Assembly: GCA_002342365.1 (NCBI GenBank)
Contig: DDPV01000001.1
Coordinates: forward strand, 1 to 26,405
Length of the DNA: 26,405 bases
Source: Burkholderiales bacterium UBA2459
Lineage (GTDB): Bacteria; Pseudomonadota; Gammaproteobacteria; Burkholderiales; Burkholderiaceae_E
Direction: 5' to 3'
Below are positions 14,595-22,334 of this stretch, one piece after another. Both the position numbers and the translations under genes were made by a program. Each line of letters opens with the position of its first letter. Position 1 is the stretch's first letter. Below the pieces are notes generated by a model. It saw only the letters and a program-made list of their open reading frames with translations, did no database searches and was not told the origin of the DNA.

Positions 14595-17500
14595 CGGTTG
14601 AAACCACCGCTGAGGACGCGGCGCTTGATAAATCCTTTGACCCGCAAAGGATTGAGGCAAAGCTCTATGCCCAATGGAGCGCGATGGGCTGCTTTCATGC
14701 CGGCCAGCAAGCGGGCGCTGCCCCCTATTGCATTCAGCTGCCCCCGCCCAATGTCACAGGCACCTTGCACATGGGCCATGCGTTTAATCAAACGATCATG
14801 GATACGCTTACCCGCTGGCAGCGGATGAAAGGAGCCAATGCATTATGGCTGCCTGGTACCGACCATGCTGGTATTGCCACGCAAATGGTTGTCGAGCGCC
14901 AGCTTGAGGCCACCGGTATCTCCCGCCAGGATTTGGGGCGTCAAGCCTTCATCGAAAAGGTCTGGGATTGGAAGCAGATTTCGGGGTCAAGCATCACCGG
15001 GCAAATGCGCCGCCTTGGAGCCTCTGCCGATTGGAATCTCGAATACTTCACCATGGATGAGAAGCGCTCTACCGTGGTGCGGGAAGCCTTTATCCGCTTG
15101 TATCAGCAAGGCCTGATTTATCGGGGCAAGCGTCTGATCAACTGGGACCCGATCCTGATGACCGCAGTCTCCGACCTCGAAGTTGTGAGCGAAGAGGAGC
15201 AAGGCAGCATCTGGGAAATTCACTACCCGCTTGCAGATGGCAGTGGACAACTCACGGTGGCAACAACAAGGCCCGAAACCATGCTCGGTGACAGCGCCGT
15301 CATGGTTCACCCCGACGATGCCCGATACCAGCATGTGATCGGAAAATCGGTGATTTTGCCGCTGAGCAATCGCGAGATTCCTGTTATCGCAGACGTTTAT
15401 GTTGATCCAAATTTTGGAACAGGTGTGGTCAAAGTCACCCCTGCACACGACTTTAACGACTATGCGGTGGGCCAGCGACATCAGCTAGCCATGATGTGCA
15501 TCTTCAAGCTCGATGCGAGCCTGAACGACGATGTCCCAGAGGCCTACCGCGGTCTTGACCGCTTTGAGGCTCGTCGGCGAATCGTTCAAGATCTTGAGAC
15601 AATCGGGGCGCTCGGCGCGATCAAGGCGCACCGCCTGATGATCCCGCGCGGCGATCGCAGCGGTGCAGTCATCGAACCGATGCTGACCGATCAATGGTTT
15701 GTGGCGATGAGCAAGCCTGCACCGGAGGAAAGCCTTTTCCCGGGAAAGAGCATGGCCGAGCTTGCGTTGGAGGTGGTGCGAGAGGGCAAGCTGCGCTTTG
15801 TTCCGTCCAATTGGGCAACAACCTACAACCACTGGCTGGAGAACATCCAGGATTGGACGATTTCCAGACAACTGTGGTGGGGTCATCAGATACCGGCCTG
15901 GTATCGGGTCGACGCGAATGGCGAGGCTATTTATAACGGTCCGGTTTATGTAGCACGCGATCTCGAGCATGCGCATCAGCAGGCTCAGGCCGAAGGTTGG
16001 GATGGCGGACTCATCCGTGATCCGGATGTGCTGGACACCTGGTTTTCCTCAGCGCTTGTGCCGTTTTCCACGCTTGCCGATGACAAGGATCCCTGGCCTG
16101 CTGATTACAGCCAAGGCAAGGTCTCGGAACCCGGCTTAGGTTTGGGTATCCGACTCAAGGCCGAACTGGCCCAGTTTCTGCCCTCACAGGTTTTGGTCAC
16201 TGGCTTTGACATTATCTTTTTCTGGGTTGCGCGCATGGTCATGATGACCACGCATTTCACAGGCAAAGTCCCCTTCGAGACGGTTTATGTGCATGCCCTG
16301 GTGCGCGATGCCGAAGGTCAGAAAATGTCAAAGTCCAAGGGCAATACGCTCGATCCGATTGATCTGATCGACGGCATCGAACTCGAGGACTTGCTAAGCA
16401 AGAGAACAAGCGGTTTGATGAATGTCAAACAAGCCGACGCTATCGTCAAAAGAACTCGCAAGGAATTCCCCAAAGGGATTCCCGCCTTCGGTGCTGATGC
16501 CTTGCGATTCACCTTTGCATCCTTGGCAACGCCGGGACGAAACATCAACTTTGACTTGAATCGCTGCGAGGGTTATCGGAATTTTTGCAACAAATTATGG
16601 AACGCTACGCGTTTCGTACTGATGCAGGTTCAAGGCGCAGATACCTATGAACTCGGCTTTGCCCCCCACGACGCTAGCCAGTGTCACCCAGGCGGATACA
16701 TGCACTTTGCGCAGCCCGAGCGATGGATCAGCTCGGTGCTTGAACAAAGCATTGCCATCATCGAAGCCCAGCTGTGCGATTTTCGCTTTGATCTTGCGGC
16801 CAAGGCCTACTACGAACTGGTGTGGAACGCGTTTTGCGACTGGTACCTTGAACTGGCGAAGGTTCAGCTGCAAGACGATGATCCGGCGCTGAGACGGGGC
16901 ACGCGTCGCACGCTGGTCAGCGTGCTCGAAACAATCCTGCGCCTCGGGCACCCGATCATGCCTTTCATCACCGAGACGCTCTGGCAAAGCGTTGCGCCAC
17001 TTGCCCAACGCTATGCAGCAAACCCCGCCGAGGCATCAGCGCAAAATCCAGATCAGAAAACGCCTAGTAAAGGCATGCGCTGTAGCATCATGCAACAGCC
17101 CTTTCCGGTTGCGCGTCTGAATCGGGTGGACGCTTCGGCGCTTAGCTGGATGAACCGCTTTCGGTCGGTGGTCGATGCCTGCCGACAGCTGCGCAGCGAA
17201 ATGGACTTATCGCCGGCTCAGCGGGTGCCGCTGATGCTCGAGGGTGAGCAGGCTGCCGAGGTGCTGCGCGACGCCAAGGCCTTGCAGGCGATGGCGCGAC
17301 TTGCAGAAGTTCAACTCGTCGAAAAGCTGCCCAGCGATCGACATGCACCGGTGCAGTGGTTAGAGGGTATGCGTTTAATGCTCGATGTGGCGATCGACCC
17401 GGCCGCTGAAAGGCTGCGACTTACCAAGGAGATTGAACGGATCGATCTAGAGATCACCAAGTGCAAGGGCAAACTCGATAATCCTTCATTCGCCGAGCGT

Positions 17501-17605
17501 GCGCCGCAGGCCGTGGTGGACCAGGAGCGCGAGCGCCTGCTTCGCTTTGAACAAGGCCGAGCTGCCCTGATTACGCAGAGCAAACGCTTTGAGTCGGCGG
17601 ACTGA
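14591..17605 (+). CDS. valS: valyl-tRNA synthetase
   Basis: A 1004-residue class I synthetase charging tRNA-Val. The HIGH motif is H-M-G-H at 60-63 in PPPNVTGTLHMGHA; KMSKS is at 578-582 in GQKMSKSKGN. Between them lie the editing insertion (with TTRPETMLGDSAVMVHP) and the DWTISRQLWWGHQIPAWY block. The anticodon-binding helical domain follows, and the last about 65 residues form the coiled-coil arm typical of ValS (from AERLRLTKEIERIDLEI). It is about 50 residues longer than the E. coli enzyme, partly through a hydrophilic insertion near 815-835. The start overlaps the holC stop. No T-box or terminator precedes it; expression should follow the pepA promoter. Confidence 0.97.
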   Translation: MTVETTAEDAALDKSFDPQRIEAKLYAQWSAMGCFHAGQQAGAAPYCIQLPPPNVTGTLHMGHAFNQTIMDTLTRWQRMKGANALWLPGTDHAGIATQMVVERQLEATGISRQDLGRQAFIEKVWDWKQISGSSITGQMRRLGASADWNLEYFTMDEKRSTVVREAFIRLYQQGLIYRGKRLINWDPILMTAVSDLEVVSEEEQGSIWEIHYPLADGSGQLTVATTRPETMLGDSAVMVHPDDARYQHVIGKSVILPLSNREIPVIADVYVDPNFGTGVVKVTPAHDFNDYAVGQRHQLAMMCIFKLDASLNDDVPEAYRGLDRFEARRRIVQDLETIGALGAIKAHRLMIPRGDRSGAVIEPMLTDQWFVAMSKPAPEESLFPGKSMAELALEVVREGKLRFVPSNWATTYNHWLENIQDWTISRQLWWGHQIPAWYRVDANGEAIYNGPVYVARDLEHAHQQAQAEGWDGGLIRDPDVLDTWFSSALVPFSTLADDKDPWPADYSQGKVSEPGLGLGIRLKAELAQFLPSQVLVTGFDIIFFWVARMVMMTTHFTGKVPFETVYVHALVRDAEGQKMSKSKGNTLDPIDLIDGIELEDLLSKRTSGLMNVKQADAIVKRTRKEFPKGIPAFGADALRFTFASLATPGRNINFDLNRCEGYRNFCNKLWNATRFVLMQVQGADTYELGFAPHDASQCHPGGYMHFAQPERWISSVLEQSIAIIEAQLCDFRFDLAAKAYYELVWNAFCDWYLELAKVQLQDDDPALRRGTRRTLVSVLETILRLGHPIMPFITETLWQSVAPLAQRYAANPAEASAQNPDQKTPSKGMRCSIMQQPFPVARLNRVDASALSWMNRFRSVVDACRQLRSEMDLSPAQRVPLMLEGEQAAEVLRDAKALQAMARLAEVQLVEKLPSDRHAPVQWLEGMRLMLDVAIDPAAERLRLTKEIERIDLEITKCKGKLDNPSFAERAPQAVVDQERERLLRFEQGRAALITQSKRFESAD

Positions 17606-17699
17606 TGATTCCGGGCAACCGCCTGATGGATCAACCGCATAGCGAAGGGCCGCAAGTCTCCGGGAATCGGGCATGAGCCACCGCGCGCCCGGATAAAGC

Positions 17700-17713
17700 G
17701 TCGATTTATCGAC
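17700..17713. promoter_or_regulatory. small inverted repeat between valS and the SWIB gene
   Basis: GTCGAT-tt-ATCGAC, perfect 6-bp arms, about 110 nt before the SWIB gene start. Possibly an operator. The rest of the 216-nt gap shows no clear terminator for valS and no convincing -10 hexamer. Confidence 0.25.
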
Positions 17714-17821
17714 TGCGCACTTGCGTTTGGGGCAACATGCGATCATGCTTTCCCCAGCACCCGCCCACACAGATCTTGACATCAAGAATCGCCCCGAATT
17801 CACCACATGGAGGTCATCCGG

Positions 17822-18259
17822 ATGGCTACCGCAAAAAAGCCCGCAGCCAAGCAATCTGCGGCTAAAAAACCAGCTGCCAAAGCAGCAGCCAGCAAAGCAC
17901 CTGCAAGCAAAGCAACAGCCAGCAAACCCGCTGCAAGCAAGGCAGCCACCCGTACCACAGAAGCAAAAGCAAACTCGGCGCGCAAAGCAGTCGGAAAAGA
18001 CGCTGAGACGCGCACGCCCAATGCAGCTTTCATGAAACCGATGACGCCAAGCGCGGCGCTCGCTGCGGTCATCGGTGCCAAGCCTATGCCTCGGACCGAG
18101 GTCACCAAGCGGCTATGGGATTACATCAAGGCCAAAAATCTTCAGGACCCCACCAACAAAAGACAAATCAACGCCGACGCTGCGCTTGAAGCCGTCTTCG
18201 GCCAGTCCAGCGTGAGTATGTTTGAAATGACCAAGCTGGTCGGCAAACACCTCTCCTGA
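17822..18259 (+). CDS. SWIB/MDM2-domain protein with a histone H1-like Lys/Ala tail
   Basis: A 145-residue basic protein. Residues 1-60 are almost only Ala, Lys, Ser, Pro and Thr, in repeats such as AAKKPAAK and ASKA, resembling bacterial histone H1-like tails. Residues 70-145 form a SWIB domain: MTPSAALAAVIGAKPMPRTEVTKRLWDYIKAKNLQD, then NKRQINADAALEAVFG and MFEMTKLVGKHL. SWIB domains act in eukaryotic chromatin remodelling and also occur fused or alone in chlamydiae and many betaproteobacteria, where the role is not established; DNA binding or nucleoid association is a reasonable inference. ATG 17822 is chosen because GGAGG lies 8 nt upstream; ATG 17807 overlaps that ribosome site. The gene is alone and convergent with the SDR gene. 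Confidence 0.9.
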   Translation: MATAKKPAAKQSAAKKPAAKAAASKAPASKATASKPAASKAATRTTEAKANSARKAVGKDAETRTPNAAFMKPMTPSAALAAVIGAKPMPRTEVTKRLWDYIKAKNLQDPTNKRQINADAALEAVFGQSSVSMFEMTKLVGKHLS

Positions 18260-18287
18260 GTCCGCGTACCATCCGGCGGGCGTGCAC

Positions 18288-18341
18288 AGCTTTGTGCTTG
18301 CCCGGAGCTTTGCGTTTGCCCGAGGGTTTGCAGGTGCCCGC
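18288..18341. repeat. 18-bp imperfect tandem repeat, 3 copies
   Basis: Three adjacent 18-bp units at 18288-18305, 18306-18323 and 18324-18341, approximately AGCTTTGYGYTTGCCCGG, the third more diverged. They lie just after the SWIB gene stop in the convergent gap to the SDR gene. Confidence 0.7.
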
Positions 18342-18378
18342 GGGTTCATATCGATCGGCTCTCAGGTCAACGATGAAA

Positions 18379-18478
18379 GCTTGCTCGCGGCTCAAGACCT
18401 AGGGCTTGCTCGCGGCTCAAGGCCCAGGGCTTGCTCGCGGCTTAAGCCCCAAGGCTTGATCGCGGGGCAAACTCAGAC
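18379..18478. repeat. 25-bp tandem repeat, 4 copies
   Basis: Four back-to-back units at 18379-18403, 18404-18428, 18429-18453 and 18454-18478. They begin GCTTGCTCGCGGCTCAAG and end with about CCCAGG. The first two differ by only two bases, the third by a few more, and the fourth is more diverged and runs into the last two codons of the SDR gene. No spacers separate the units, so this is not a CRISPR array. Confidence 0.9.
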
Positions 18479-19210
18479 GGTCAAAAAACCACCATCAACC
18501 GGCAAGACGACGCCTGTGATAAAGCGGGCAGCGTCCGAGCACAAAAACAAAATCGGATCGGCGACTTCTTCGGGTTGACCCCAACGCCCCATCGGCGTTC
18601 GCGCCAGAATCATCGCGTTTCGGGCTGCGTCCTCACGCGCACCGCGCGATAAATTCGTCACGATCCAGCCCGGGGCGACTGCATTTACCCGAATCGAATC
18701 CGGTGCATAGGCCGCTGCAAGCGACAGGGTGAGCTGGCGTACAGCTCCCTTGGATGCGGCGTAAGCGGGTTGCCTCGGCCCACCGAAAAAGCTGAGCATC
18801 GAGGCAATAAACACAATCGAACCCGATGTCCGGGCCAGTTGAGGACGCATCAAAGTCGAAAGGCGCATACCCGCGGACAAATTCACCTGGATCACTTCGT
18901 CAAACACATCGGGGTCGTGTTCGGCCTCGCGTCGAATCATCCCTGCGCAATGAACCAACACATCGAGCCCGTCAAGGGAAAGAGCCAAGGCGGCCAAGGC
19001 TTCGTGATCGCGCACATCAAGCACGCGGCATTCAACCGACTCAAAACCAGGCTGCTGAGCGCAGGCAAGCACCTCCTGCTCGGTCAGACCGGTCGCAAGC
19101 ACCTGGGCACCCGCCGCGGCGAAGGCCTGTGCACAGGACGCTCCAATGCCTGAGGTACCGCCGGTAATCAACACCCGCCGACACTTGAAGTCGAACGAAG
19201 CTTTGGCCAC
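18473..19210 (-). CDS. SDR family oxidoreductase
   Basis: A 245-residue classical short-chain dehydrogenase/reductase using NAD(P)H. It has the nucleotide-binding TGGTSGIG at 16-23, NAG-like HCAG at 88-90, catalytic Ser137, Tyr150 and Lys154 (YAASK), and the C-terminal VNAVAPGWI and GVVLPVDGGF blocks. The closest general class is the FabG-like or 3-oxoacyl/sugar alcohol dehydrogenases; the substrate is not evident. The start is GTG 19210, preceded by AAGGAGG 5 nt upstream inside the tusA-like gene, and sharing one base with that gene's TAG stop. An upstream GTG at 19237 is possible but lacks such a site. The tight overlap makes it the third gene of an alaS operon. Confidence 0.9.
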   Translation of the reverse strand: MAKASFDFKCRRVLITGGTSGIGASCAQAFAAAGAQVLATGLTEQEVLACAQQPGFESVECRVLDVRDHEALAALALSLDGLDVLVHCAGMIRREAEHDPDVFDEVIQVNLSAGMRLSTLMRPQLARTSGSIVFIASMLSFFGGPRQPAYAASKGAVRQLTLSLAAAYAPDSIRVNAVAPGWIVTNLSRGAREDAARNAMILARTPMGRWGQPEEVADPILFLCSDAARFITGVVLPVDGGFLTV

Positions 19211-19458
19211 TAGCGCCTCCTTAACAAAAACTGCCACACACCCGCTTGGGATCGGGATTCAAGCAATACATTGCCGGTTTGGCGCGCAAAGTTATGAAAA
19301 TCGCGCTCGGCACCCTGATCGGTGGCAAGCACCAAAAGGGTTTGGCCCGATTGCATGCTGTTGAGCGCCTTTTTGGCCTTCAAAATGGGCATAGGGCAAT
19401 TAAGGCCCTGCGCGTCAACGGTTGTGTCGGCCCGCATCCCTTCTTCTTGATCCATCAT
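19210..19458 (-). CDS. TusA/SirA-family sulfur carrier protein
   Basis: An 82-residue protein of the TusA (SirA/YedF) family, which carries persulfide sulfur for tRNA thiolation, molybdenum cofactor or related pathways. The key motif C-P-M-P is at 21-24 within DAQGLNCPMPILKAKKAL, so Cys21 would be the persulfide residue; the beta-alpha-beta fold follows with LLVLATDQGAERDFHNF. The start overlaps the alaS stop by ATGA, with GGAGG 4 nt before the first of two tandem ATG codons (the second fits the spacing better). Because several TusA-like subfamilies exist, I give no gene symbol. The link to alaS is positional: both act around tRNA, but that is inference. Confidence 0.9.
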   Translation of the reverse strand: MMDQEEGMRADTTVDAQGLNCPMPILKAKKALNSMQSGQTLLVLATDQGAERDFHNFARQTGNVLLESRSQAGVWQFLLRRR

Positions 19459-22085
19459 GAGGCCTCCTTGAGCTTGCCATCGATCCAGGCTTGTACCGAG
19501 TCAAGCGCCTGAGAAAGCTTCGCTGGTTCGCTGCCGCCAGCCTGCGCCAGATCGGCCCGACCGCCGCCTTTGCCGCCGATCTGTCGGGCAACGAAGTTCA
19601 CCAAATCACCCGCTTTGACCCTGGTCAGTAAATCATCGGTCACGCCTGCCACCAGGCTCACTTTGTCGCCTTCAACCGAGGACAATACGATGACTGCGGA
19701 TCCGAGTTGTTGCTTTAACTGGTCGATCGTCTCGCGCATGCTTTTGGCGTCCACGCCATCGAGTTTTTTCGCAAGCCAGTGCACATCCCCGACACGCCCA
19801 GCCTGCGACGCCAAATCGGCACCCTGAGCGGCTGCCATCCGCGACCTCAGTTGTGCGAGCTCCCGTTCCATGGCTCTCATATGCTCAAGCACATCGTGAA
19901 GTCGCGTTTCGAGCTCTGCAGCGGGGGACTTGAGTGCATGCGCCAAACGCCCAAGTTGCATATCCTGTTCCTGGGCCAGACGGAGGCAATGCTCGCCGGT
20001 AATCGCCTCAAGTCGTCGGACACCGGCAGCCACACCGGACTCAGACAGGATCTTGAAGCTACCGATATCGCCGGTTCGGGCCACATGCGTGCCGCCGCAC
20101 AACTCCCGGGAACTGCCAATCTCAAGCACGCGGACCACATCACCGTACTTTTCGCCAAACAAAGCGGTCGCTCCCAGACGGACCGCCTCATCAAAGGGCA
20201 GCTGCTGCGCGCGGGTGGCCTGATTTTGCAGAATTTCCTGATTCACAATCCGCTCAACCTGATGAATCTCCTCGGAGCGCATCGCCTGATGGTGGCTGAA
20301 ATCAAAGCGTGTTTTCTGCGCATCAACCAGCGAACCCTTTTGCTGAACATGAGCACCGAGCACCTGTCGCAGCGCCTTGTGCATCAAATGGGTCGCCGAA
20401 TGGTTACGAACGGTTTGCGCGCGAAGCTCGGCATCGACTTCGGCCTGTAACTCATCACCCAGGCGCAAAACGCCTTGCCTGATTTCGGCGTGATGCCCAA
20501 AAACCTCGGCGCTGATCTTTTGGGTATCCTCGACCGATGCCTCCATCGTGAGGCCATGCAGACCCACAAGCCGACCACGATCGCCAACCTGCCCGCCGGA
20601 TTCGGCGTAAAACGGTGTCTGGTCAAGCACGATGACCACACGCTCGCCGGTTCTTGCCTCGCTCACCGGGCTGCCCTCGCGAAACATCGCCACGACCTTT
20701 GCAACTTCGCTCAAACAATCATAGCCATCAAAGCGGGTTGCGCCCCCCTGGAAATCGATGCCAGCGGCTGCTTTGAATTTGCCGGCCGCGCGCGCCTGAT
20801 CGCGCTGTCGCGACATCGCAGCATCAAAGCCCGATTCATCAACGCCCACACCGCGTTCGCGACACACGTCGGCCGTCAGGTCGAGCGGGAAACCATAGGT
20901 GTCATAAAGCTTGAAAGCGGTTTCACCATCGAGTTGCTCGAGCCCAGGGACCAACACCTGCTCGAGCAAAGCCATACCGTGTTCAAGCGTTTCGGAAAAT
21001 CGTTCTTCCTCTTGCCTGAGCACCGCTTCGATACGCGGCCTTTCACTGAACAATGCAGGGTAAGCGCCGCCCATCGCCTGCGCAAGGTCATCAATCAACC
21101 GGTAGAAAAACAGTGACTTACACCCCAGCTGGTAGCCGTGACGCAGCGCACGGCGAATGATGCGCCGAAGCACATAGCCGCGACCCTCGTTACCGGGAAT
21201 CACGCCATCAAGCACCAGGAAAGCACAGGCCCGGATGTGATCGGCGATCACGCGCAGCGAAGCTTCGCTTAAGTCATTGGTTTGTGTTTCGCGGGCAGCA
21301 GCCTGGATCAATTGCTGAAAGAGGTCGATCTCGTAGTTGCTGTGCACGCCTTGGAGCACCGCAGCAATCCGCTCAAGGCCCATGCCGGTATCCACGCAAG
21401 GGCTTGGCAAAGGGGTGAGCACGCCAGCTTCGTTGCGCTCGTACTGCATGAAGACAAGGTTCCAGATTTCGATGTAACGATCACCGTCTTGATCGGCCGA
21501 ACCCGGGGGACCACCGGCAACCTCAGGCCCGTGATCATAAAAAATTTCAGAACAAGGCCCACAAGGCCCGGTATCGGCCATTTGCCAAAAGTTATCGCTT
21601 GCATAACGAGCACCTTTATTGTCGCCAATCCGCACAATCCGCTCGGCTGGCACGCCAATTTCCTGCGCCCAAATCGCAAAAGCCTCATCATCCTCGGCAT
21701 AAACCGTGACCCAGAGCTTTTGCTCAGGGATCATTAGACGCTGGGTCAGCAGGTCCCATGCAAAACGAATGGCCTCACGCTTGAAATAATCGCCGAAACT
21801 GAAATTTCCCAGCATTTCAAAGAAGGTGTGGTGGCGCGCGGTGTAGCCAACATTTTCTAGATCGTTATGCTTTCCACCGGCCCTGAGGCTGCGCTGTGAA
21901 GTCGTTGCTCGACGATATGCGGCTTGTTCCTTGCCGAGAAAGATTTCTTTGAACTGAACCATGCCGCTGTTGGTAAAGAGCAGCGTCGGATCGTTGGCTG
22001 GCACCAAGGGACTCGATGCAAGCACCGTATGGCCGCGTTCGGCGAAAAAGGCGAGGAATTCGGCACGGATATCTGCAGACTTCAT
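19455..22085 (-). CDS. alaS: alanyl-tRNA synthetase
   Basis: An 876-residue class II synthetase charging tRNA-Ala. The catalytic core begins MKSADIRAEFLAFFAERGHTV and has FTNSGMVQFKEIFLG, RHHTFFEMLGNFSFGDYF and GMGLERIAAVLQG. The editing domain has the zinc ligands His562/His566 (HSATH) and Cys663/His667 (CGGTH), which hydrolyse Ser- and Gly-tRNA-Ala. The C-terminal DHHA1 domain carries GGKGGGRADLAQAGG. The length matches E. coli (876). ATG 22085 has only a weak ribosome site. The stop overlaps the TusA-like gene. Upstream lies an intrinsic terminator and a folded region on the same strand, so expression may be attenuated or start from a promoter between terminator and gene. Confidence 0.97.
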   Translation of the reverse strand: MKSADIRAEFLAFFAERGHTVLASSPLVPANDPTLLFTNSGMVQFKEIFLGKEQAAYRRATTSQRSLRAGGKHNDLENVGYTARHHTFFEMLGNFSFGDYFKREAIRFAWDLLTQRLMIPEQKLWVTVYAEDDEAFAIWAQEIGVPAERIVRIGDNKGARYASDNFWQMADTGPCGPCSEIFYDHGPEVAGGPPGSADQDGDRYIEIWNLVFMQYERNEAGVLTPLPSPCVDTGMGLERIAAVLQGVHSNYEIDLFQQLIQAAARETQTNDLSEASLRVIADHIRACAFLVLDGVIPGNEGRGYVLRRIIRRALRHGYQLGCKSLFFYRLIDDLAQAMGGAYPALFSERPRIEAVLRQEEERFSETLEHGMALLEQVLVPGLEQLDGETAFKLYDTYGFPLDLTADVCRERGVGVDESGFDAAMSRQRDQARAAGKFKAAAGIDFQGGATRFDGYDCLSEVAKVVAMFREGSPVSEARTGERVVIVLDQTPFYAESGGQVGDRGRLVGLHGLTMEASVEDTQKISAEVFGHHAEIRQGVLRLGDELQAEVDAELRAQTVRNHSATHLMHKALRQVLGAHVQQKGSLVDAQKTRFDFSHHQAMRSEEIHQVERIVNQEILQNQATRAQQLPFDEAVRLGATALFGEKYGDVVRVLEIGSSRELCGGTHVARTGDIGSFKILSESGVAAGVRRLEAITGEHCLRLAQEQDMQLGRLAHALKSPAAELETRLHDVLEHMRAMERELAQLRSRMAAAQGADLASQAGRVGDVHWLAKKLDGVDAKSMRETIDQLKQQLGSAVIVLSSVEGDKVSLVAGVTDDLLTRVKAGDLVNFVARQIGGKGGGRADLAQAGGSEPAKLSQALDSVQAWIDGKLKEAS

Positions 22086-22142
22086 AACACGATCTCAAGG
22101 TAAGTCGCCTGGCAACGGACATCGGCCTGCGCGAAGCCTTTG

Positions 22143-22148
22143 ATTCTA
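22143..22148 (-). promoter_or_regulatory. possible -10 hexamer for alaS
   Basis: On the minus strand TAGAAT (five of six consensus bases) lies 57 nt before the alaS ATG and just after the T-run of the upstream terminator. The -35 position is GC-rich and poor. If used, alaS transcription would begin downstream of the terminator. Confidence 0.3.
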
Positions 22149-22151
22149 GCC

Positions 22152-22185
22152 AAGAAAAAGGGGCGGCGGCGGCAAGCCGCGCCCC
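22152..22185 (-). terminator. intrinsic terminator just upstream of alaS
   Basis: A GC-rich stem, GGGGCG (22160-22165) with CGCCCC (22180-22185) and CGGC (22167-22170) with GCCG (22176-22179), has a one-base bulge and a 5-nt loop. Read on the minus strand it is followed by TTTTTCTT (22159-22152). It points towards alaS, 66 nt from the ATG. There is no full-size gene upstream on this strand for it to serve: the neighbour, tctC, runs the other way. Confidence 0.75.
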
Positions 22186-22233
22186 TGAAAGGAGACCGTC
22201 AAGGCCTAAAGGGCGTGCTGGACACCCGCTTCA

Positions 22234-22272
22234 GACCAGGTCCGAGGATCCGTGAAATCCTTGACCTGGGTC
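22234..22272. promoter_or_regulatory. bipartite inverted repeat in the alaS-tctC divergent region
   Basis: Outer arms GACCAGGTC (22234-22242) and GACCTGGGTC (22263-22272, one extra G) enclose inner arms GGAT (22246-22249) and ATCC (22257-22260). It could fold in RNA on the minus strand ahead of the terminator, or serve as an operator for tctC or alaS. TTGACC at 22261 might be a plus-strand -35, but no good -10 follows. Confidence 0.4.
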
Positions 22273-22334
22273 ATTGTGTGATTGAATGCAGATGGTTGTC
22301 TGTCGCTTGCCGCACATTTTTGTAAGGTGATGTA

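Noticed and set aside
15485..15976. 163-codon frame antisense to valS (and similar one at 14987-15481)
   Set aside because: Shadows of conserved valS sequence; a single well-supported gene explains the region.
17776..17801. TTGACA at 17776 as a promoter of the SWIB gene
   Set aside because: The -35 is perfect, but at 17 nt downstream the -10 would read TTCACC and lie almost on the ribosome site, leaving no leader.
18379..18478. CRISPR-like array
   Set aside because: The 25-bp units are contiguous with no unique spacers, and no cas gene is present, so this is a plain tandem repeat.
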